A stretch of DNA of 64,000 bases from Geminicoccus harenae (GTDB lineage: Bacteria > Pseudomonadota > Alphaproteobacteria > Geminicoccales > Geminicoccaceae). Under the pieces are notes generated by a model, which ran no database searches, was not told the DNA's origin, and saw only the letters and a list, made by a program, of their open reading frames with translations. A program made the translations under genes and the position numbers. The DNA lies in NCBI RefSeq assembly GCF_019800005.1, contig NZ_JABGCL010000009.1, forward strand, positions 62,001-126,000. The letters run 5' to 3'. Shown here piece after piece: positions 32,203 through 42,655 of the stretch (the first letter of the stretch is position 1; every line of letters begins with the position of its first letter).

Positions 32203-32573
32203 GCATGAACACCAGCCGCCGTACCCTGCTCAGCACTCTGGCGGCAGCGCCGGCGATCGCTGCCACAGGCGCCGCAGCGACGTCCCACCATCAAGACAGC
32301 TCGATCAGGTCGCTCATCCGCCAGTGGGAGGAGGCGGTCGCCGCTTGGAAGATCGAGAGCCGGATCGACGAGGACAGCGACGCGACGGAAGCAAAGCGCC
32401 AGGCCTGGGATAACCTGGAGACGCGGATCTTCCGCACCCCCGCCCGGTCGGCCGACGATCTTCAGCTCAAGATCGACTTCTATCGCCGCGAGGATCCGCT
32501 CGACGACGATGACTGGCTGGCCAGCATCTTTGCGGACGTCGAGTCCATGCTGCTGATGGGAGGGCGGGCATGA
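32199..32573 (+). CDS. Tat-like leader small protein 2
   Basis: 124 residues. NTSRRTLLSTLAAAPAIA is the leader. The body is helical and repeats the plan of protein 1: a LIRQWEEAVAAW start, then RSADDLQLKIDFY and an acidic end DDDWLASIFADVESMLL, which parallels ILLSIFRDVERMLL in protein 1. ATGA overlaps on both sides tie the genes together. Function unknown. Confidence 0.6.
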   Translation: MSMNTSRRTLLSTLAAAPAIAATGAAATSHHQDSSIRSLIRQWEEAVAAWKIESRIDEDSDATEAKRQAWDNLETRIFRTPARSADDLQLKIDFYRREDPLDDDDWLASIFADVESMLLMGGRA

Positions 32574-33025
32574 ACGCGATTAGCACCAGCCGTCGCAACC
32601 TGCTCGAGCACGTCGGCGCAGCCACGACGATGGGTATTGCCGCGATCGCGGCGCCCGCGATCGCTGAGCCCTCGCCAGCGCCGCGACATCCGGATGTCGA
32701 GCTCCTCCGTCTCCGAGACACGCTGGAGCAGGCCTGGGAGGCCGAGGAGGCCACCTATGCCCGCAACGCCAGCACGCACTTCGTGCAGGCGATCGAGGAC
32801 GAGAACGAGGCAGCCTTCCAGAAGGTCTGGGCGCTCGCGCACAGGATGATCGGTATGCGGGCCACCACGCAGGAGGGACTACTCGCCAAGGTGACCGCGA
32901 TCGCCTGGCTCCGGCGGGACGAGGACCAGTTCGACTGGGTCGACTACAAGGATGCCAGCATCGACACCTGGGCTGCCTGCACGATCGCCAACGACCTCCT
33001 GATGATGCGGAGGTACCGGGCATGA
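32570..33025 (+). CDS. Tat-like leader small protein 3
   Basis: 151 residues. STSRRNLLEHVGAATTMGIA followed by AAPAIAEPSP is the leader. The body has LRDTLEQAWEAEEATYARNA, then TTQEGLLAKVTAIAWLRRDE, again helical and acidic. It overlaps the next ATG. The three proteins look like divergent relatives. Function unknown. Confidence 0.6.
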   Translation: MNAISTSRRNLLEHVGAATTMGIAAIAAPAIAEPSPAPRHPDVELLRLRDTLEQAWEAEEATYARNASTHFVQAIEDENEAAFQKVWALAHRMIGMRATTQEGLLAKVTAIAWLRRDEDQFDWVDYKDASIDTWAACTIANDLLMMRRYRA

Positions 33026-33531
33026 ACCTGTCAGCCCCTGCCCTCGCCTTCGGTATCGATCACTCCCTGAAGAGAACCGCCATGTCGCTCACCGCCAAGT
33101 CCGCCCGGCAGATCGATGCAGCGAGGCTCGATCAGAGCGCCGCCGGCCGCGTCAACGCCCTGCGCCTGGAATGGCTAGAGGCGGTCGACCAGAACTTCTG
33201 GGCGCTGGACAACCTGCGCTGCATGCGGGAGGGCACGGAGCGCTACGAGAAGGCGGTGGAGCGGATCGTGCGGCGCCGGGCGGTCATGTTCGGCCTGGTC
33301 GAGCAGGCCTGCGCGGTACCGCTCGACACGCCCGAGGCACGCCGGCAGCTGCAGCGCTTTGCCGACTGGATCGAGAAGGCCGGCAGCGACCACGAGGACC
33401 GGGACATCGAGCTGATCGAGACGCGGCTCGGCCGGATCATCGAGGGTGAGTGTGAGGTCGTGCCGCCTCATCTGCTGGCGGCGCCGGCAAAGAAGACCGG
33501 TCGTGGCAGGAGCACGGCTGTGGCGTCCTGA
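33022..33531 (+). CDS. Fourth cassette protein, no leader
   Basis: 169 residues from ATG 33022 (another in-frame ATG at 33082 starts MSLTAKSARQIDAARLD). Long helices (RVNALRLEWLEAVDQNFWAL, YEKAVERIVRRRAVMFGLVE) dominate. It lacks the twin-arginine leader, so the cassette may encode one cytosolic and three exported products. Function unknown. Confidence 0.55.
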   Translation: MNLSAPALAFGIDHSLKRTAMSLTAKSARQIDAARLDQSAAGRVNALRLEWLEAVDQNFWALDNLRCMREGTERYEKAVERIVRRRAVMFGLVEQACAVPLDTPEARRQLQRFADWIEKAGSDHEDRDIELIETRLGRIIEGECEVVPPHLLAAPAKKTGRGRSTAVAS

Positions 33532-33595
33532 CGCCAACCACAGCACACCTCAAGCAGCCGTCTCAGGGAAACCTGGGGCGGCTTTGCCTTGGAAG

Positions 33596-34351
33596 TCACA
33601 ACACCGCGACCGAAGGGGACGGCCGATGATTGTCTCCCACAGCGACCATGACAAAAACTCCATGGCCGCACATGCGGCGCTCACCTGACAGCAGGCTCTT
33701 GGCCCACAGCTCGACCTCGACGCTCATGGAGGAGCGGCCGGTCGCCACGATCCGCGGGGCCAGCTCGATGATCTCGCCAATCTGGATCTGGCTCGTGAAG
33801 TCGACGTGCTGTGCCGCGGCGAGCACCACCGCCTTGTGGCAGCGGCGGGTGGCACAGACGAACGCCGCCTTGCTCATTGCGGCCAGGGCATGGCCGCCGT
33901 GCAGGCTGCCATAGTGGCTGGTCCACTCCGGGAACACCATCTCGACCATGCGCAGGGGAGAGGCACCGGGCACATCGGCCATGGGCGGCAGCGATGGTAG
34001 CGGTGAGGAAGCCGCCCCATTGGCCACCGCCACCATGTTGAACACGGCCCGCGAGCACAGGCGGCGCCCACCGGCCACGGCTTCCGCAATCATCGTCACT
34101 TCGATCCCCAGCGACCGGCGACCAACTCGGACCACCCGGCCCGCGAATTCGACCATCTCGCCCAGATGGGCCGGTGCGGAGAAGTCTATCCGATCACAGG
34201 AGGCCGTGACGATTGGCCCATGCGCGTGGCGGGTGGCGGCGATGAAGGCTACTTTGTCCATGTGTGCCAAGCCGACCCCGCCGAACAGCGTGCCGTGATG
34301 GTTGGTGTCGCCTGGGAACACGATGTCGATAAGATGCGTCGTATCAGCCAT
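33596..34351 (-). CDS. Double-hotdog acyl-CoA thioesterase
   Basis: 251 residues from ATG 34351; codons before it are inside the cobW reading region. Two hotdog domains are in tandem. The first has DTNHHGTLFGGVGLAHMDKV and the second TSHYGSLHGGHALAAMSKAA, each with the helix region of the YciA/BACH type. In the active BACH/YciA family the Asp after the HH/GG motif is catalytic; domain 1 has it (HMDKV) while domain 2 has serine (MSKAA). It starts 14 nt after the cobW stop, so it is probably the third gene of the metE operon. Confidence 0.8.
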   Translation of the reverse strand: MADTTHLIDIVFPGDTNHHGTLFGGVGLAHMDKVAFIAATRHAHGPIVTASCDRIDFSAPAHLGEMVEFAGRVVRVGRRSLGIEVTMIAEAVAGGRRLCSRAVFNMVAVANGAASSPLPSLPPMADVPGASPLRMVEMVFPEWTSHYGSLHGGHALAAMSKAAFVCATRRCHKAVVLAAAQHVDFTSQIQIGEIIELAPRIVATGRSSMSVEVELWAKSLLSGERRMCGHGVFVMVAVGDNHRPSPSVAVL

Positions 34352-34365
34352 GCCGCGCTGGCCCG

Positions 34366-35400
34366 TCACGCTGTCATAGCGTCGATCTCCGCCAGAATGG
34401 CCTTCTGATCCAGACCCTTCTCCCCGATGACTACTAGGCTGCTCCGGCGCGTCTCGTCCGGACGCCATGACCGATCGAAGCCGAGGGTCACGCGGCCGCC
34501 CACCCCCTGGATGGCCAGGCGCAGCGGCTTACCCGCGACCTCGGCAAAGCCCTTCAGGCGCAGGACGCCGTAGCGGTCGGCGATCGCGGCCAAGGCCCGG
34601 GCCACACGGTCCGGGTCCGATACCTGGCCCAGCTCCGCAACGAAGCTCTCGAAGTCGTCGTGATCATGGTCGGCCCCGCCATCGTGATGCGAGGGTCGCG
34701 TTTCCAGGTCGCCCTCGGCGGCGGCGCCGATGCCGAGTACCACCGAAACCGGGAGCCGACCTTCGGTGGCACGGACCATGCGCGCTTGCAGCCGGAGGTC
34801 CTGGGTGACGGACCGCTCCACGATGGGCCAGTCGGCGTCCGCGACGAGGTCGGCCTTGTTCACCACGACCAGGTCGGCACAGCCGACCTGCTCCTCGAAC
34901 AACTCCTCAAGCGGCGTCTCATGGTCGAGGCTGGTGTCGCCCTCGCGCTGGGCCTGCACCGCTGCCGGGTCTGGAGCGAACAAGCCTGCCGCCACGGCGG
35001 CAGCATCGACCACCGTGATCACGCCATCCACCGTCACCCGCTCGCGGATGCCCGGCCAGGCGAATGCCTTCACCAGCGGTTTGGGCAGCGCCAGGCCGGA
35101 GGTCTCGATCACGATGTGGTCGGGTGCGGGCGCCATCGCCAGCAGCTTCTCCATGGTCGGGATGAAGTCGTCGGCCACCGTGCAGCAGATGCAGCCATTG
35201 GCCAGCTCGACCACGTCCTCGGCGCGGCAGGTGGCGTCGCCGCAGCCCAGCAGCAGCTCGCGATCCACCCCGAGCTCGCCGAACTCGTTGATGATCAGCG
35301 CCAGGCGGCGGCCGCCGGCATTCTGCAGCAGGTGGCGGATCAGCGTGGTCTTGCCGCTGCCGAGAAAGCCGGTGACGATGGTGGCCGAAATCTTTGCCAT
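34366..35400 (-). CDS. cobW: CobW-type GTPase/metallochaperone
   Basis: 344 residues. Walker A is [11 protein letters not shown] (about 10-20). The metal-binding CxCC motif is in NGCICCT (about 69-75), the G4 motif is VVNKADL, and a histidine-rich loop [12 protein letters not shown] lies near residue 240. The C-terminal CobW_C domain follows. CobW/ZNG-like G3E GTPases deliver Co2+ or Zn2+ to client enzymes. The metE stop is 44 nt upstream in the same direction, and metE is a zinc enzyme behind a B12 riboswitch. A role in cobalt/zinc allocation fits, but the client cannot be told from sequence. Confidence 0.8.
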   Translation of the reverse strand: MAKISATIVTGFLGSGKTTLIRHLLQNAGGRRLALIINEFGELGVDRELLLGCGDATCRAEDVVELANGCICCTVADDFIPTMEKLLAMAPAPDHIVIETSGLALPKPLVKAFAWPGIRERVTVDGVITVVDAAAVAAGLFAPDPAAVQAQREGDTSLDHETPLEELFEEQVGCADLVVVNKADLVADADWPIVERSVTQDLRLQARMVRATEGRLPVSVVLGIGAAAEGDLETRPSHHDGGADHDHDDFESFVAELGQVSDPDRVARALAAIADRYGVLRLKGFAEVAGKPLRLAIQGVGGRVTLGFDRSWRPDETRRSSLVVIGEKGLDQKAILAEIDAMTA

Positions 35401-35443
35401 GGGGTTCCCGATCGGGTTCTTCAGGGACAGACAGGGTGGAGCC

Positions 35444-37777
35444 TCAGGTGGTGCTCGCCCGGATCCGGCGCGCCGCCGCGACCATGTTCACCAGGGCCGG
35501 CCGTACCTCGTCCCATTTGCGGGTCTTCAGGCCGCAGTCGGGGTTGACCCAGAGCTGCTCGGCCGGCAGCCGCTCGGCCGCTGCCTTGAGCAGGTCGACC
35601 ATCTCCTCGGCCGGCGGGACCCGGGGCGAGTGGATGTCGTACACGCCCGGCCCGATCTCGGCCGGATAGCGGTAGCCCGAGAAGGCGCCCAGCAGCTCCA
35701 TCTTCGAGCGCGACGTCTCGATCGAGATGACGTCGGCATCCAAGGCGCCGATCGCCTCGATGATGTCGTTGAATTCCGAGTAGCACATGTGGGTGTGGAT
35801 CTGGGTCTCGTCCCGCACGCCGGACGCGGTGATGCGGAAGCACTCGACTGCCCAGTCCAGGTAGGACTGCCATTCGGTCCGGCGCAGCGGCAGGCCTTCG
35901 CGCAGTGCCGCCTCGTCGATCTGGATGATCGGCGCCCCGGCGGCCTCCAGGTCGACCACCTCGTCGCGGATGGCGAACGCGATCTGGCGGCAGGTCTCCG
36001 CGCGCGGCTGGTCGTCACGCACAAAGGACCAGTTCAGGATCGTCACCGGCCCGGTGAGCATGCCCTTCATCGGCTTCTGCGTGACGGACTGGGCGTAGCG
36101 CCACCACTCCACGGTCATCGGCCGCGGCCGGGAGACGTCGCCGAAGATGATGGGCGGGCGAACGCAGCGGGAACCGTAGGACTGCACCCAGCCATGCCTG
36201 GTGAAGGCGAAGCCCGATAGCTGCTCGCCGAAATATTGCACCATGTCGTTGCGCTCGAACTCGCCATGCACCAGCACGTCGAGGCCGATCTCCTCCTGCC
36301 AGCGCACCGTGCGGGCAGTCTCCTCGCGCAGGAAGCCGGCATAGGCGGCATGGTCGATGACGCCCTTGGCATGGTCGGCCCGCGCCTTGCGGACCTCCGG
36401 CGTCTGCGGGAACGAGCCGATCGTGGTGGCCGGGTAGAGCGGCAGGCCCAGCTTGGCGTGCTGGGCCTTCGCCCGCTCCCGAAACGGGGACTGCCGATGC
36501 GCCAAGCCGGCATCGCTGCTCCCGGCACGTGCGCGGACTGAAGGGTCGACGATCTTGGGCGAGGTCCGGCGCGAGGCGACCGCGGCGGTGGATGCGTCAA
36601 GCGTCGCCTGCACGGCGTGGCGTCCCTCGTTGAGCGCCCGGGCGAGCACCGCCAACTCGGCGACCTTCTGGACGGCGAAGGCCAGCCAGTTCCGGACGTC
36701 GGGATCCAGGTCGGTCTCGCGCTCCAGGTCGATCGGCGTATGCAGCAAGGAGCAGGAGGGCGCCAGGGTCACCTCGCGGCCCGCCTGGACCAGCGGGGCC
36801 ACGCGCTCCAGGATCGCGTTCAGGTCCGCCTTCCAGACGTTGCGCCCGTCGACGACGCCCAGGGAAAGGACCTGATCGGGCCGGCTCCGTGCCACGACTT
36901 CCGCAAGCTGGCCAGGTGCCCGGATCAGGTCGACATGCAGGCCGTGGACCGGCAGGGCCAGCAGGGTGTCCAGGTTGTCGCCGACGCCGCCGAAATAGGT
37001 GGTCAGCATCAGGCGGAGGCCCGGGAGCGCATCGGCGAGCGCCGCATAGGCCTCACGATAGGCATGGCGCGCCCCGTCGCTCAGGTCGAGCACCAGGCAG
37101 GGCTCGTCGATCTGCACCCAGCCCGCCCCTGCGTCCTTGAGCGCTGTCAGCGCCTGGGCATAGACCGGCAGGAGCCGCGGCAGCAGGGTTAGAGGATCGA
37201 AGTCGGGGGTCGTCGCCTTGCCGAGCAGGAGGTAGCTGACCGGCCCGAGCAGCACGGGCCGCGTCTCGATGCCCTGCCGCTTCGCTTCGAGATACTCGTC
37301 GAGCGGTTTGGTGGAGGCCAGGCGGAAGGTCTGGTCGGCACTGAACTCCGGGACGATGTAGTGGTAGTTCGTGTCGAACCACTTGGTCATCTCCGTGGCC
37401 GGCACGCCGGTACCGGCATGGGCATGACCGTGGGCACAGCCACCGGCGTCCCCGGAGGCATGCGTGCCGCGCGCCATGGCGAAGTAGGTGTCGAGATCGA
37501 CCTGTGCGCCCGACCAGCCATAGATGTCCGGCACCGCACCCACCATGGCGCTGGTGTCCAGCACATGGTCGTAGAGCGAGAAGTCGTTGGACGGGACGAT
37601 GTCGGCGCCGAGGTCACGCTGGCGCTGCCAGGTGTAGCTCCGCAGCTCGGCCGCCGTGGCGAGCAGCTGGTCTGCACCGATCCTGCCGGCCCAGTAGCCT
37701 TCCAGTGCGATCTTCAGTTCGCGCTTCGGACCGATGCGGGGAAAGCCGAGGGTAGCGACGCGGACAGGTGCGGTCAT
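35444..37777 (-). CDS. metE: Cobalamin-independent methionine synthase
   Basis: 777 residues, full length for MetE (about 755-790). It transfers the methyl group from 5-methyltetrahydropteroyltriglutamate to homocysteine without B12. The N-terminal domain opens with [20 protein letters not shown]. The catalytic C-terminal barrel has [16 protein letters not shown], the zinc ligands in [11 protein letters not shown] and a zinc-ligand cysteine in [12 protein letters not shown] His/Gly-rich insert (CAHGHAHAG, near residue 115) is unusual and may bind metal. It is expressed through a cobalamin riboswitch. Confidence 0.95.
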   Translation of the reverse strand: MTAPVRVATLGFPRIGPKRELKIALEGYWAGRIGADQLLATAAELRSYTWQRQRDLGADIVPSNDFSLYDHVLDTSAMVGAVPDIYGWSGAQVDLDTYFAMARGTHASGDAGGCAHGHAHAGTGVPATEMTKWFDTNYHYIVPEFSADQTFRLASTKPLDEYLEAKRQGIETRPVLLGPVSYLLLGKATTPDFDPLTLLPRLLPVYAQALTALKDAGAGWVQIDEPCLVLDLSDGARHAYREAYAALADALPGLRLMLTTYFGGVGDNLDTLLALPVHGLHVDLIRAPGQLAEVVARSRPDQVLSLGVVDGRNVWKADLNAILERVAPLVQAGREVTLAPSCSLLHTPIDLERETDLDPDVRNWLAFAVQKVAELAVLARALNEGRHAVQATLDASTAAVASRRTSPKIVDPSVRARAGSSDAGLAHRQSPFRERAKAQHAKLGLPLYPATTIGSFPQTPEVRKARADHAKGVIDHAAYAGFLREETARTVRWQEEIGLDVLVHGEFERNDMVQYFGEQLSGFAFTRHGWVQSYGSRCVRPPIIFGDVSRPRPMTVEWWRYAQSVTQKPMKGMLTGPVTILNWSFVRDDQPRAETCRQIAFAIRDEVVDLEAAGAPIIQIDEAALREGLPLRRTEWQSYLDWAVECFRITASGVRDETQIHTHMCYSEFNDIIEAIGALDADVISIETSRSKMELLGAFSGYRYPAEIGPGVYDIHSPRVPPAEEMVDLLKAAAERLPAEQLWVNPDCGLKTRKWDEVRPALVNMVAAARRIRASTT

Positions 37778-37864
37778 GTCTCAGAGCCTGATGTTGCGAC
37801 GAGGCTCGATGACAGGACCCTGCAGGAGATTCCGGGCGCAGCCCGACAATCCGCATGCGGCCTG

Positions 37865-38075
37865 ACCGGGCACCCCGCCGGAGGACGTCGTTTGTCGGGG
37901 CAGGTCTCCTGGCTCACGGCTCCGCATAACGATCCGGCCTTCCCGGGACGAGCCCAGTGGCACGGAGTGGATCGTCACTTGCCGCTTACAGTTGCGGGGG
38001 CAGCGCCGGCCTCGCACCGGCTTCCCTCTTAGCTCCCGCCACCACGCGAACGCAGCGAACGGGAGCACCTCGACG
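37865..38075 (-). promoter_or_regulatory. Cobalamin riboswitch upstream of metE
   Basis: On the minus strand this leader has the B12-box AGCCAGGAGACCTGCC (complement in 37890-37915). It also has the conserved CCCCGCAACTGTAAGCGG and GCCACTGGG...GGGAAGGCCGG elements of the Cbl riboswitch. A GGCGGGGTGCCC arm lies at its 3' end. The likely promoter is just upstream. B12 binding would lower metE expression. Confidence 0.92.
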
Positions 38076-38080
38076 CAGCC

Positions 38081-38132
38081 AGTAAAGCGTCGGCATGCGT
38101 TGCTGTCAATTGCTGGATAAAGACATCTTTAT
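38081..38132 (-). promoter_or_regulatory. metE promoter with palindromic operator
   Basis: Minus-strand TTGACA (complement of 38104-38109) and TTTACT (complement of 38081-38086) are 17 nt apart. Eight bp upstream lies a perfect palindrome, ATAAAGACATCTTTAT, at 38117-38132. Sites of this type are bound by ArsR-family regulators of methionine/SAM metabolism (SahR/SamR-like); the identity here is an inference. Confidence 0.55.
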
Positions 38133-38224
38133 GTGTTTATGACGATGAGGCTGCTCCGTGATCGTGGACGGCAGATGCCTTGGCATCGGTTATCCACAGA
38201 TACGCTTACCTGTGCATAAATACT

Positions 38225-38274
38225 GGTTGATCAACCCTAGCCGTTGACATTGATCAACCGGATACCGCTAGATA
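38225..38274 (+). promoter_or_regulatory. nrdAB promoter region with repeated TTGATCAACC
   Basis: GGTTGATCAACC, a perfect 12-bp palindrome, is at 38225-38236, and TTGATCAACC recurs at 38250-38259, 23 bp downstream. A TTGACA -35 candidate (38244-38249) sits between them; the -10 is weak (TAGATA, 38269-38274). The repeat may be an operator. No NrdR box of the usual form is seen. Confidence 0.45.
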
Positions 38275-38277
38275 TTG

Positions 38278-38502
38278 AGGTCACGGGTTCTCCGGCAGGT
38301 ATGCCGGAGCTAAGACGGGAATCCGGAAGGCCTTGGGTTAAGGCTGAGCCGGAGCTGCCCCCGCAACTGTGAGCGGTGAGCTGATCTCCCCTGGATGGTC
38401 ACTGGCGAAGCGTCGCCGGGAAGGCCGGAGGGCAGCGTCGAGCCGCGAGCCAGGAGACCTGCCGGTGACGTCGTCCACGTTCTCGGGCGGGGTGCCCCGA
38501 TG
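38278..38502 (+). promoter_or_regulatory. Cobalamin riboswitch upstream of nrdAB
   Basis: The leader has CCGGAAGGCC-type helices, GCCCCCGCAACTGTGAGCGG, GTCACTGG...GGGAAGGCCGG and the B12 box AGCCAGGAGACCTGCC at about 38447-38462. A GGGCGGGGTGCCCCG arm lies at 38485-38499, like that of the metE riboswitch. It would lower nrdAB expression when B12 is plentiful. Confidence 0.92.
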
Positions 38503-38590
38503 GAACGGCCGGTCACGCGGACGGCGGCGCAAGCCGCCGGCGCCTGCCCGGCAGTTCATCGGCGGGTCCCCGGGAAAGGGTAAGCTGCCG

Positions 38591-41392
38591 ATGTCCCTGG
38601 CACTCGAAGTCGACCGTCCGTCCCTGGCACCGCACTCCCGTGCCGCTGCCTTCGATCACGCCGACTGGCGCCTGATCCGGCGCAACGGCGCGGTGACGCC
38701 GTTCGATCCCGGCAAGATCACGGTGGCGCTGACCAAGGCGTTCCTGGCCATCGAGGGGCGGCAGGCTACCCAGTCCAGGCGGATCCACGAGCTGGTCGAG
38801 GATCTCACCCGGCAGGTCGTGACCGCGCTAGCACGCCGTCCCGACAGCGGCCGGACCTTCCATATCGAGGAGGTGCAGGACCAGGTCGAGCTGGCCCTGA
38901 TGCGGGGCGAGCACCACAAGGTCGCGCGCGCCTACGTGCTCTATCGCGAGGAGCGGGCGCGCGAGCGCCGGCTCGCCGAGGCGCCGGGCCTGCCGGACAT
39001 CACCGTGCGCGACCCGGACGGCCAGGAGCTGCCGCTGGACCGCCCGGCCCTGGCACGGCGGATCGACCTAGCCTGCCAGGGGCTGGCCGACGTCCAGCCG
39101 GCGGCGGTCCTGGCGGAGACCGAGCGCAACCTCTTCAACGGCATCTCCGCGGGAGAACTCGCGCAGGCCCCGGTCCTGGCGGCGCGTGCCCTGATCGAGA
39201 CCGAGCCCAACTATGCCTTCGTCAGCGCCCGCCTGCTGCTCGACGTGCTCTATGCCGAGGCGGCGCGGCTGGTCCCGGGCGAGCCGGGCCCCGTCGACTA
39301 TGCCGCCTATTTCTCCGCCTATGTGCGCGCGGGCATCGGGTTCGAGCTGATCGACCCGGAGCTGGCCCGCTTCGACCTGGAGCGGCTGGGCCGGGCCCTG
39401 TTGCCCGAGCGCGACCGCGACTTCCAGCTCCTGGGCCTGCAGACCCTGGCCGACCGCTACTTCCTGCACCGCGACGGCATCCGCTTCGAGCGGCCGCAGG
39501 CCTTCTTCATGCGCGTGGCGATGGGCCTGGCCCTGCGCGAGATCGACCGCGAGGCGCGGGCAATCGAGTTCTACGAGCTCTTGTCGTCGTTCGCCTTCAT
39601 GGCCTCCACGCCCACCTTGTTCAACGCCGGCACACCGCGCGCGCAGCTCTCCTCCTGCTTCCTCACCACCGTCACCGACGATCTGGACGGCATCTTCAAG
39701 GCGATCCGCGACAACGCGCTGCTCGCCAAGTATTCCGGCGGCCTCGGCAACGACTGGACGCAGGTGCGCGGCCTGGGCGCGCACATCAAGGGTACCAATG
39801 GCCAGTCCCAGGGCGTCGTCCCGTTCCTGAAGGTCGCCAACGACACGGCGATCGCGGTCAATCAGGGCGGCAAGCGCAAGGGTGCGGTCTGCGCCTACCT
39901 TGAGACCTGGCACATCGACATCGAGGAGTTCCTCGACCTGCGCAAGAACACCGGCGATGACCGGCGGCGCACCCATGACATGAACACGGCCAACTGGATC
40001 CCGGACCTGTTCATGCGCCGGGTCGAGGCGGATGCCGAGTGGACCCTGTTCTCGCCCGACGAGGTGCCGGACCTCCACGACCTCTACGGCCCGGCATTCG
40101 AGACCGCCTATCTCGCCCACGAGGCACGGGCGGCGCGTGGTGAGGTCAAGGTCTTCCGCCGGGTCCGGGCGCTGGAACTCTGGCGGCGCATGCTGACCAT
40201 GCTGTTCGAGACCGGCCATCCCTGGCTGACCTTCAAGGACCCCTGCAACCTGCGTTCGCCCCAGCAGCACGTGGGCGTGGTGCACTCCTCGAACCTGTGC
40301 ACCGAGATCACGCTCAACACCTCGCAGGACGAGGTGGCGGTCTGCAACCTGGGCTCGATCAACCTTGCGGCGCACGTCACGCCGGACGGGATCGACCGAG
40401 AACGGCTGGCGCGCACTGTGCGCATCGCCATGCGCATGCTCGACAACGTCATCGACGTGAACTTCTACACGATCCCCGAAGCGCGCCGCGCCAATCTGCG
40501 CCACCGCCCGGTTGGTCTCGGCCTGATGGGCTTCCAGGACGCCCTGCACGTCCTGCGCATCCCGTTCGGGTCGGAGGCGGCGGTGGGCTTCGCCGACGAG
40601 AGCATGGAGCTGATCAGCTTCCACGCCATTGCCGCCTCCGCCGATCTGGCCGAGGAGCGTGGCCGCTATCCGTCCTTTGCTGGCTCCCTGTGGAGCCGGG
40701 GCATCCTGCCGATCGATTCCCTGGAGCTGCTGGCCGAGGCGCGCGGCGGCCTGGACCTGGACCGTTCGGCGGCGCTCGACTGGGCGCCGCTGCGCGAGCG
40801 GGTGATGCAGGTCGGCATGCGCAACTCCAACGTGCTGGCCATCGCACCCACCGCGACGATCTCCAACATCTGCGGGGTCTCGCAGTCGATCGAGCCATCC
40901 TTCCGCAACCTCTACGTCAAGGCCAACATGTCGGGCGACTTCACCGTGGTCGTGCCCGCACTGGTCCAGGACCTGAAGGCCCGGGGTCTGTGGGATGAGG
41001 TCATGGTGAGCGACCTGAAATATTTCGACGGCGCGCTCGGCCCGATCGACCGCATCCCGGACGACCTCAAGGCACTCTACGCCACCGCCTTCGAGATCGA
41101 GCCCGCCTGGCTGATCGAGGCCGCGGCTCGGCGCCAGAAATGGATCGATCAGGCGCAGTCCTTGAACCTCTACCTCGCCAACCCGAACGGCCGCCTGCTC
41201 GACCAGACCTACCGGCTGGCCTGGAGGCGCGGCCTCAAGACCACCTACTACCTGCGTGCGCAGGCCGCGACCCAGGTGGAGAAGTCCACCCTGCGCGGCA
41301 CGGACGGAAAGCTCAACGCCGTGGCGCTGGCGCCCACCGAGACTGCTGCCTTCTGCTCCATCGACGACCCCGCCTGCGAGGCCTGCCAGTGA
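38591..41392 (+). CDS. nrdA: Class I ribonucleotide reductase alpha subunit
   Basis: 933 residues from ATG 38591, just after the riboswitch; the longer frame upstream runs through the riboswitch and is not coding. An ATP-cone (about 20-110, [18 protein letters not shown]) gives allosteric activity control. Active-site motifs are [11 protein letters not shown], the radical-site [11 protein letters not shown] (Asn, Cys, Glu), [17 protein letters not shown] and C-terminal CEACQ for the dithiol shuttle. With NrdB it reduces ribonucleotides to deoxyribonucleotides and needs no B12. Its stop lies 14 nt before the nrdB start. Confidence 0.95.
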   Translation: MSLALEVDRPSLAPHSRAAAFDHADWRLIRRNGAVTPFDPGKITVALTKAFLAIEGRQATQSRRIHELVEDLTRQVVTALARRPDSGRTFHIEEVQDQVELALMRGEHHKVARAYVLYREERARERRLAEAPGLPDITVRDPDGQELPLDRPALARRIDLACQGLADVQPAAVLAETERNLFNGISAGELAQAPVLAARALIETEPNYAFVSARLLLDVLYAEAARLVPGEPGPVDYAAYFSAYVRAGIGFELIDPELARFDLERLGRALLPERDRDFQLLGLQTLADRYFLHRDGIRFERPQAFFMRVAMGLALREIDREARAIEFYELLSSFAFMASTPTLFNAGTPRAQLSSCFLTTVTDDLDGIFKAIRDNALLAKYSGGLGNDWTQVRGLGAHIKGTNGQSQGVVPFLKVANDTAIAVNQGGKRKGAVCAYLETWHIDIEEFLDLRKNTGDDRRRTHDMNTANWIPDLFMRRVEADAEWTLFSPDEVPDLHDLYGPAFETAYLAHEARAARGEVKVFRRVRALELWRRMLTMLFETGHPWLTFKDPCNLRSPQQHVGVVHSSNLCTEITLNTSQDEVAVCNLGSINLAAHVTPDGIDRERLARTVRIAMRMLDNVIDVNFYTIPEARRANLRHRPVGLGLMGFQDALHVLRIPFGSEAAVGFADESMELISFHAIAASADLAEERGRYPSFAGSLWSRGILPIDSLELLAEARGGLDLDRSAALDWAPLRERVMQVGMRNSNVLAIAPTATISNICGVSQSIEPSFRNLYVKANMSGDFTVVVPALVQDLKARGLWDEVMVSDLKYFDGALGPIDRIPDDLKALYATAFEIEPAWLIEAAARRQKWIDQAQSLNLYLANPNGRLLDQTYRLAWRRGLKTTYYLRAQAATQVEKSTLRGTDGKLNAVALAPTETAAFCSIDDPACEACQ

Positions 41393-41406
41393 ACGGAGCC
41401 GCCCTC

Positions 41407-42510
41407 ATGCTCGACTGGAACGAACCAACTGCCACCGCCGAGCCGGACGCGGGGACGAGCGGCACCGGCCTCGGCACGATCGACCGGGGTGCGGGGCGCG
41501 TCCAGGTTGGCGACAAGGCGATGATCAACGCCCGCGCCGACGTGAACCAGCTCCTGCCGCTGAAGTACCGCTGGGCCTGGGAGAAGTATCTGGCTGCCTG
41601 CAACAACCACTGGATGCCGACCGAGGTCTCGATGCAGGCCGACATTGCGCTGTGGAAGTCGCGGGACGGGCTGAGCGAGGACGAGCGGCGCATGGTGCTG
41701 CGCAACCTGGGCTTCTTCGCCACCTCGGAATCGCTGGTCGCCAACAACATCGTGCTGGCGATCTACCGCCACCTGACCAACCCGGAATGCCGCCAGTACC
41801 TGCTGCGCCAGGCCTTCGAGGAGGCGGTGCACACCCATACCTTCCAGTACATCTGCGAAAGCCTCGGCCTGAACGAGGGCGAGCTGTTCAACATGTACCG
41901 GGAGATACCCTCGATCACCGCCAAGGCCGCCTGGGCGCTGGAGCACACAAGGAGCCTGGACGACCCGGCATTCGCCACCGGCACGCCGGCACAGGACCAA
42001 GCCTTCCTGCAGGACCTGATCGCCTTCTATGTCGTGTTCGAGGGCATGTGGTTCTACACGGGTTTTGCCCAGATCCTCTCGCTCGGCCGCCGCAACAAGA
42101 TGGTCGGCATCGCCGAGCAGTATCAGTACATCCTGCGCGACGAGAGCATCCACCTGAACTTCGGCATCGACGTGATCAACCAGATCAAGGTCGAGAACCC
42201 GCAGCTGTGGACCAAGGCCTTCCAGGACGAGGTCCGGCAGATGCTGAAGGAGGCCGCCGAGCTGGAAGCCGCCTATGGCCAGGACACCATGCCGCGCGGC
42301 CTGCTTGGGCTGAATGCCGCCTTGTGCGAGCGCTACATGCACTTCATCGCCAACCGCCGCTGCGCCCAGCTGGGCTTGGCCCCCGTCTTCACCGAGACCG
42401 ACAACCCGTTCCCCTGGATGTCCGAGGCCATGGACCTGAAGAAGGAGAAGAACTTCTTCGAGACCAGGGTCACCGAGTACCAGAACGGTGGGGCACTGAG
42501 CTGGGATTGA
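41407..42510 (+). CDS. nrdB: Ribonucleotide reductase beta subunit, class Ic type
   Basis: 367 residues from ATG 41407. The metal ligands are Glu108 (FFATSESLV), Glu139 and His142 ([10 protein letters not shown]), Glu212 (VFEGMWF), and Glu246 and His249 ([10 protein letters not shown]). The position of the radical tyrosine of class Ia enzymes (E. coli Tyr122, in ExxHxxxY) is Phe146 here. The E. coli Asp84 ligand is replaced by Glu108. Both changes are those of the Chlamydia trachomatis class Ic subunit, which uses a Mn/Fe cofactor instead of a tyrosyl radical, and the surrounding sequence resembles it too. Co-transcribed with nrdA behind the B12 riboswitch. Confidence 0.93.
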   Translation: MLDWNEPTATAEPDAGTSGTGLGTIDRGAGRVQVGDKAMINARADVNQLLPLKYRWAWEKYLAACNNHWMPTEVSMQADIALWKSRDGLSEDERRMVLRNLGFFATSESLVANNIVLAIYRHLTNPECRQYLLRQAFEEAVHTHTFQYICESLGLNEGELFNMYREIPSITAKAAWALEHTRSLDDPAFATGTPAQDQAFLQDLIAFYVVFEGMWFYTGFAQILSLGRRNKMVGIAEQYQYILRDESIHLNFGIDVINQIKVENPQLWTKAFQDEVRQMLKEAAELEAAYGQDTMPRGLLGLNAALCERYMHFIANRRCAQLGLAPVFTETDNPFPWMSEAMDLKKEKNFFETRVTEYQNGGALSWD

Positions 42511-42655
42511 AGAACACGTTCTTGCTCCATCGAGACCACCGTCAGATGATAGTGTTCAATTAACGTCACCAGACATGGACTCGCATCGTCAAACTTATGG
42601 CTTGATCCTCAGTTCGAGCACTACCGGCGCATCATCTTAGGTAGCCGGATGCTAA

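Noticed and set aside
37781..38068. Protein-coding frame in the metE leader
   Set aside because: It overlaps the cobalamin riboswitch, whose conserved boxes explain the sequence.
38369..38590. Extended N-terminus of NrdA
   Set aside because: These codons run through the riboswitch and its 3' arm; the NrdA family start fits ATG 38591.
39068..40624. 518-codon open frame antisense to nrdA
   Set aside because: It lies entirely within a well-supported nrdA on the other strand; GC-rich third positions keep antisense frames open. Its composition is not protein-like.
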